Shown piece after piece: positions 59,377 to 64,000 of a stretch of 64,000 nucleotides of DNA (its first letter is position 1; each line of letters begins with the position of its first letter). Under the pieces are notes generated by a model. It saw only the letters and a list, made by a program, of their open reading frames with translations, ran no database searches and was not told the DNA's origin. Location: contig NZ_CP110680.1 in NCBI RefSeq assembly GCF_028583725.1, positions 2,666,001 through 2,730,000 on the forward strand, in the 5' to 3' direction. Both the position numbers and the translations under genes were made by a program. Origin of the DNA: Cellulomonas fimi. Its GTDB lineage: Bacteria; Actinomycetota; Actinomycetes; Actinomycetales; Cellulomonadaceae.

Positions 59377-60099
59377 GTGGTGAGGGACGACGAGACGCGG
59401 GCGGCCGTCCGCCAGGCGGTGTCGGTGTCGGTCGCGACGGGCCTGTACGGCGTGTCCTTCGGCGCGCTCGCGGTCGCGGCGGGGCTGAGCCTGCCCCAGA
59501 CGGCCGCGCTCAGCGTCCTCATGTTCTCGGGCGGCTCGCAGTTCGCGTTCATCGGCGTGATCGGTGCGGGCGGCGCGGCGGGCGCGGCGATCGCGACCGC
59601 GGGGCTGCTCGGCGTGCGCAACGGGCTCTACGGCCCGCAGGTCGCGCCGCTGCTGGGAGTGCACGGCTGGCGTCGCCTGCTCGCCGCGCACCTCACGATC
59701 GACGAGTCGACCGCGGTCGGCACCGCGCAGCCCGGACGCGCCGCCGCACGGGCCGGGTTCTGGTGGACCGGCGTCGGCGTGTTCGTCCTCTGGAACGCGT
59801 TCACGCTGGCCGGCGCCGTGCTCGGCGACGCGCTCGGCGACCCGCGGAGGTACGGGCTCGACGCCGCGGCCGCGGCCGCGTTCCTCGCGCTCGTCTGGCC
59901 GCGCCTCACGGGCCGGTCCGCGCACCTGGCCCGGCTCGTGGCGGCCGGTGCCGTGCTGGTGGCGCTCGCCACCACCCCGTTCGTGCCCGCGGGCGTCCCG
60001 GTGCTGCTCGCCGCAGCCGTCGCCATCGTCGTCGGTGTCGTCGCCGCGCCGCCCGACCCCACCGACGCCGCCACCGAGCCGCAGGGAGCCGTCTCGTGA
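59377..60099 (+). CDS. azlC: AzlC family branched-chain amino acid exporter, large subunit
   Basis: A 240-aa membrane protein with about seven membrane segments. The AzlC signature ATGLYGVSFGALAVAAGLSLPQ (~18–38), LMFSGGSQFAFIGV (~45–58) and LLGVRNGLYGPQVAPLLG (~72–90) are clear. Pairs with AzlD to export branched-chain amino acids or analogues (BrnFE in Corynebacterium, where it also exports Met). GTG GTG start; the first is favoured by spacing from GACAGT. Its stop overlaps the azlD GTG (GTGA). No Lrp-type regulator gene, usual beside brnFE, is seen next to it. Confidence 0.9.
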   Translation: MVRDDETRAAVRQAVSVSVATGLYGVSFGALAVAAGLSLPQTAALSVLMFSGGSQFAFIGVIGAGGAAGAAIATAGLLGVRNGLYGPQVAPLLGVHGWRRLLAAHLTIDESTAVGTAQPGRAAARAGFWWTGVGVFVLWNAFTLAGAVLGDALGDPRRYGLDAAAAAAFLALVWPRLTGRSAHLARLVAAGAVLVALATTPFVPAGVPVLLAAAVAIVVGVVAAPPDPTDAATEPQGAVS

Positions 60100-60416
60100 G
60101 CGACGTCGTGCTGTGGGGCGCGATCGTCGCCGCAGGCCTCGTTTGCCTGGCGCTCAAGCTCGTCGGTCACCTCGTGCCCGAGCACTGGCTCGCCGAGCCG
60201 CGCGTCGCCCGCGCCGCCGCGCTCGTCACCGTCGCGCTGCTGTCCGCACTCGTCGCCGTGCAGGCCGCCACCACGGGTCGCGCGATCGTCCTCGACGCCC
60301 GGATCCCGGCGCTGGCCGTCGCCGCGGTCGCGCTCGCGCTGCGCGCGCCGTTCGTCGTGGTCGTCGTGCTCGCCGCGGTCACCGCCGCCGTGCTGCGCGC
60401 GCTCGGCATGCCCTGA
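60096..60416 (+). CDS. azlD: AzlD family branched-chain amino acid exporter, small subunit
   Basis: A 106-aa membrane protein with about four short membrane segments (VLWGAIVAAGLVCLALKLVGH, AALVTVALLSALVAVQAAT, IPALAVAAVALALRAPFVVVVVLAAVTAAVLRALG). The R-x-PF-x-VV pattern near the end is typical of AzlD. GTGA overlap with azlC gives coupled synthesis of the two subunits. It is the last gene of this unit; the next gene has its own leader ORF. Confidence 0.9.
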   Translation: MSDVVLWGAIVAAGLVCLALKLVGHLVPEHWLAEPRVARAAALVTVALLSALVAVQAATTGRAIVLDARIPALAVAAVALALRAPFVVVVVLAAVTAAVLRALGMP

Positions 60417-60524
60417 CACCGACGCGACCCCTCGTCGCCCGGCCGGGCGGTCGCCACCCGCTTGATAGCCTCGCCCGACCCGCCGGTCGCCCCGCACCGG
60501 CGGCCTGATCTCCCGGAGGACCCC

Positions 60525-60617
60525 GTGCAGAACCACCGGTGCCCGACCGGCGCCCCGACCTCGCCGACGACCGCGAGCGTCCGACGCGGCCCGGCGGTCC
60601 GGGGAGGTGCGGCGTGA
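60525..60617 (+). CDS. Putative 30-residue leader ORF upstream of the GNAT gene
   Basis: GTG at 60525 with GGAGGA 5 nt upstream opens a 30-codon ORF beginning VQNHRCPTGAPTSPTTAS and ending in TGA at 60615–60617. That stop overlaps the GTG of the acetyltransferase gene (GTGA). A TAGCCT hexamer lies about 50 nt upstream of the ORF. It shows no similarity I recognise; it may be a regulatory leader peptide or a coupling ORF. Confidence 0.45.
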   Translation: MQNHRCPTGAPTSPTTASVRRGPAVRGGAA

Positions 60618-61165
60618 ACGCCGACGTGTCCGTCCGGCCCGCGGTCCCCGGCGACGAGGGCCGCATAGCGCGCGTGCAGGTCGCCGCGTGGCGGCTCGCG
60701 CACGCCGACGCGCTCGGCAGCGAGGCGCTCGCGCTCGTCGACGAGGACGCCGTGCGGGACCGCTGGTCGACCGCGATCACGTCGCCGCCGTCGACCGGCT
60801 TCCACGTGCTGGTGGCGTGCGACGGGCCCGCGGTCGTCGGCGTCGCCTCCGTCGCCCCCGTGCCCGCGCCGGCCGACGACCCGACCGGCGCACCGGGCGG
60901 CGTGGTGCTCGCTCTCGAGGTCGAGCCGCTGCGGCAGCGGCAGGGGCACGGGTCGCGGCTGCTCGCCGCGGCGGTCGACCTGCTCCGCGCGGACGGCGCC
61001 GACCAGGTCCTCACGTGGGTGCTCGACGGCGACACCGCCCGTGAGCAGTTCCTCGCGTCGTGCGGGCTCGGCGCGGACGGTGCGGTGCGCGAGCTCGCGC
61101 CCGCGCGCGACGCGCAGGGCGCCGAGCGGATCGTCGTCGAGCGCCGCTGGTCCGCCTCCATCTGA
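60614..61165 (+). CDS. GNAT family N-acetyltransferase
   Basis: A 183-aa acetyltransferase: SVRPAVPGDEGRIARVQVAAWRLAHADALG (~5–35), central strands VLVACDGPAVVGVASVAPV, the acetyl-CoA loop VVLALEVEPLRQRQGHGSRLLAAAVDLL (~98–125, motif RQGHGS as Q/R-x-x-G-x-G/S) and a C-terminal strand WVLDGDTAREQFLASCGLG. The GTG at 60614 follows GGGGAGGTGC, a strong ribosome binding site. An in-frame GTG at 60539 would add 25 residues without support. Substrate unknown. It may be coupled to the upstream 30-codon ORF. Confidence 0.87.
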   Translation: MNADVSVRPAVPGDEGRIARVQVAAWRLAHADALGSEALALVDEDAVRDRWSTAITSPPSTGFHVLVACDGPAVVGVASVAPVPAPADDPTGAPGGVVLALEVEPLRQRQGHGSRLLAAAVDLLRADGADQVLTWVLDGDTAREQFLASCGLGADGAVRELAPARDAQGAERIVVERRWSASI

Positions 61166-61213
61166 CCTCCGCCATCCGACCGCCGCCGGAGGGCGCTGCC
61201 GGACGACGACGCG

Positions 61214-61678
61214 TCAGGCCGCGCGGTGCAGCCGGCTCGCGGTCCGCAGCGACTCGCGCGCGCGTCGCCGGTCCCCCGCCGCGTCGTACGCGAACGCGAG
61301 GTGGTACCAGGAGCGCCAGTCCTCGGGCGCGGCGTCGACGACCGCGCGCGCGTCCTCGAAGGCGTCGCGCGCGGCCGCGCGGTCGATCCGCCCGCCGGGC
61401 GACCGCGGGAGGGTGTCGACGGGCAGCTCGTCGGCGTCGGCGAGCTCGTCGGCCATCCGCTGCACGTCGACGGCGAGCCGCCACTCGCGCGCGACGAGCC
61501 CGACCACGAGCAGCGGCAGCACCCAGAACGCGATCCCGAGGACGACCCCGACGGGCTCGCCGCTCGTGACGAGCGCCGTCGCGCGGACGGCGACCAGCCA
61601 GACGTAGAGCGCGAGCAGCCCGGTCATCGCGACCGCGGCCGCGATGCCGGTGCGCCGACGGCGCGAGGGCTCGGCCAC
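61214..61678 (-). CDS. TPR-like membrane protein downstream of dapB
   Basis: A 154-aa protein with a basic N-terminus, two membrane segments (~12–32 and ~42–62, GIAAAVAMTGLLALYVWLVAV and VVLGIAFWVLPLLVVGLVA), and a cytosolic C-terminal half (~75–154). That half includes a tetratricopeptide-like helix pair [41 protein letters not shown]. The GTG at 61678 comes 2 nt after the dapB stop with no good ribosome binding site, so translation probably depends on dapB. Similar small proteins follow dapB in other actinobacteria. Function unknown; a scaffold role is inference. Confidence 0.78.
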   Translation of the reverse strand: MAEPSRRRRTGIAAAVAMTGLLALYVWLVAVRATALVTSGEPVGVVLGIAFWVLPLLVVGLVAREWRLAVDVQRMADELADADELPVDTLPRSPGGRIDRAAARDAFEDARAVVDAAPEDWRSWYHLAFAYDAAGDRRRARESLRTASRLHRAA

Positions 61679-61680
61679 GG

Positions 61681-63269
<1,589 letters not shown>

Positions 63270-63351
63270 ACCCCATGATGACGCGCGGTCGCCGGACCGG
63301 GTGGGCCGATCGGCCCGCCGGTCGGGTGAGGATCGTGCGGGTGCGTCGGGG

Positions 63352-64000
63352 TCAGTCGCCGAACGGGCCGACACGCACCACGGAGCGCGGCCGCGACGCG
63401 AGCTCGGCGGCGAGCTCCTGCACGTCGGCGGCCGTCACCGAGCGGATGCGCTCGAGCGACTCGTCGATGCTGAGCAGCTCGCCGTGCACCAGCTCGGCCT
63501 TGCCGAGTCGGCTCATGCGCGAGCCGGTGTCCTCCATGCCGAGCACGAGGCCGCCCGCGAGCTGCCCGCGCGACCGCTCGAGCTCGGCCGGCGTGATGCC
63601 GTCCTGCGCGAGGCGCTCCCACTCGGCGACCATGAGGGCGACGACCTCGTCGACCTTGCCCGGTGCGCAGCCCGCGTACAGCCCGAAGACCCCCGTGTCG
63701 GCGTGCCCGGAGGCGTACGAGTACGTCGAGTAGGCGAGGCCCCGCCGCTCGCGGATCTCCTGGAAGAGACGCGACGACATGCCGCCGCCCAGCACCGCGT
63801 TGAGGACCGAGAGCGTGAAGCGGCGGTCGTCGGTCGCGGTGAGCGCCGTGCCGCCGACGATGACGTTCGCCTGCTCGGTGTGCCGGCGCACCGTGAGCTC
63901 GACGCCGTCCGCCGGGATGCCCGACGAGCCCGCGGCGAGCGCGAGCGACGTGACGGGACGCCGTCCGGTCGGCGCGGCCTGACCGTCGAGCGACCAGCCA
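63352..64000 (-). CDS. M16 family zinc metallopeptidase, C-terminal part (cut by window edge)
   Basis: The C-terminal ~215 residues of an M16 peptidase (PepR/mitochondrial-processing-peptidase-like); the gene enters from beyond the right edge. Seen: the M16_C domain ELTVRRHTEQANVIVGGTAL, LNAVLGGGMSSRLFQEIRERRGLAYSTYSY (with the Arg-Tyr pair of the family, RGLAY), APGKVDEVVALMVAEW, and a final helix block AADVQELAAELAS. The HxxEH zinc motif would be in the missing N-terminal half. In Streptomyces this gene sits between pnp and dapB, so pnp probably lies just outside the window. Confidence 0.9.
   Translation of the reverse strand, partial: GWSLDGQAAPTGRRPVTSLALAAGSSGIPADGVELTVRRHTEQANVIVGGTALTATDDRRFTLSVLNAVLGGGMSSRLFQEIRERRGLAYSTYSYASGHADTGVFGLYAGCAPGKVDEVVALMVAEWERLAQDGITPAELERSRGQLAGGLVLGMEDTGSRMSRLGKAELVHGELLSIDESLERIRSVTAADVQELAAELASRPRSVVRVGPFGD

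Overview
The window reads as chromosomal core DNA of a very GC-rich actinobacterium. Codons end almost always in G or C, GTG starts are common, and the gene order matches actinobacteria: nrdR–LysM gene–lexA, hflX, dapF–miaA, miaB, recX–recA–DUF3046, clgR–cinA–pgsA, ftsK, rnj–dapA–dfrA, M16 peptidase–dapB. Gene content and composition fit Cellulomonadaceae (for example Cellulomonas) best; that placement is inference. I saw no insertion sequence, prophage, CRISPR array, tRNA or rRNA.

Layout. 1–3.0 kb: a minus-strand signalling operon (receiver, CHASE3 histidine kinase, receiver–SpoIIE phosphatase). 3.2–10.2 kb: a HelR/HelD-type helicase, serA, a DUF5302 protein, an aldo/keto reductase and an S9 peptidase. 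10.4–14.4 kb: the SOS block with nrdR, a LysM membrane protein divergent from lexA (three SOS boxes between them), a DUF7218 protein and ldh. 14.5–24.9 kb: dinG, hflX, a small methyltransferase, a thioredoxin-like gene, dapF, miaA, a dioxygenase-fold protein, tandem YbjN genes and miaB. 25.1–28.5 kb: a gluABCD-type amino acid ABC transporter. 28.5–33 kb: ribonuclease Y, an hsp20 under a CIRCE operator, recX and recA (SOS box). 33–42 kb: a metallo-beta-lactamase-fold gene, a membrane AlkP-superfamily protein and DUF3046, divergent from lhr–nei2. 42.2–50.2 kb: clgR, cinA, pgsA, a CapA-like protein, a GGDEF–EAL protein and ftsK. 50.3–54.6 kb: an accessory stretch with a membrane gene and its TetR neighbour, an HTH_42 protein, an MBL-fold protein and an EamA transporter. 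54.6–63.3 kb: rnj, dapA, dfrA, a gabD-like dehydrogenase, azlCD, a GNAT protein, a TPR-like membrane protein, dapB and an HTH regulator. 63.35–64 kb: the C-terminal part of an M16 peptidase.

How the genes work together. DNA repair is unusually concentrated here: lexA, recA, recX, dinG, lhr, nei2 and an HTH_42 protein. Lysine/diaminopimelate genes (dapA, dapB, dapF) and RNA processing or translation genes (miaA, miaB, hflX, rnj, ribonuclease Y) are the other themes.

The strongest regulatory patterns are these. (1) About 22 start codons sit 6–7 nt after a TAnnnT or nAnnnT hexamer, the layout of leaderless transcripts. (2) A DtxR/IdeR-like iron box lies on a sigma70-like promoter pointing at nrdR. 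(3) Four SOS boxes and one CIRCE element are present. (4) A 36-bp palindrome lies between the TetR gene and a divergent membrane gene. (5) Two short upstream ORFs end in GTGA overlaps with the EamA and GNAT genes.
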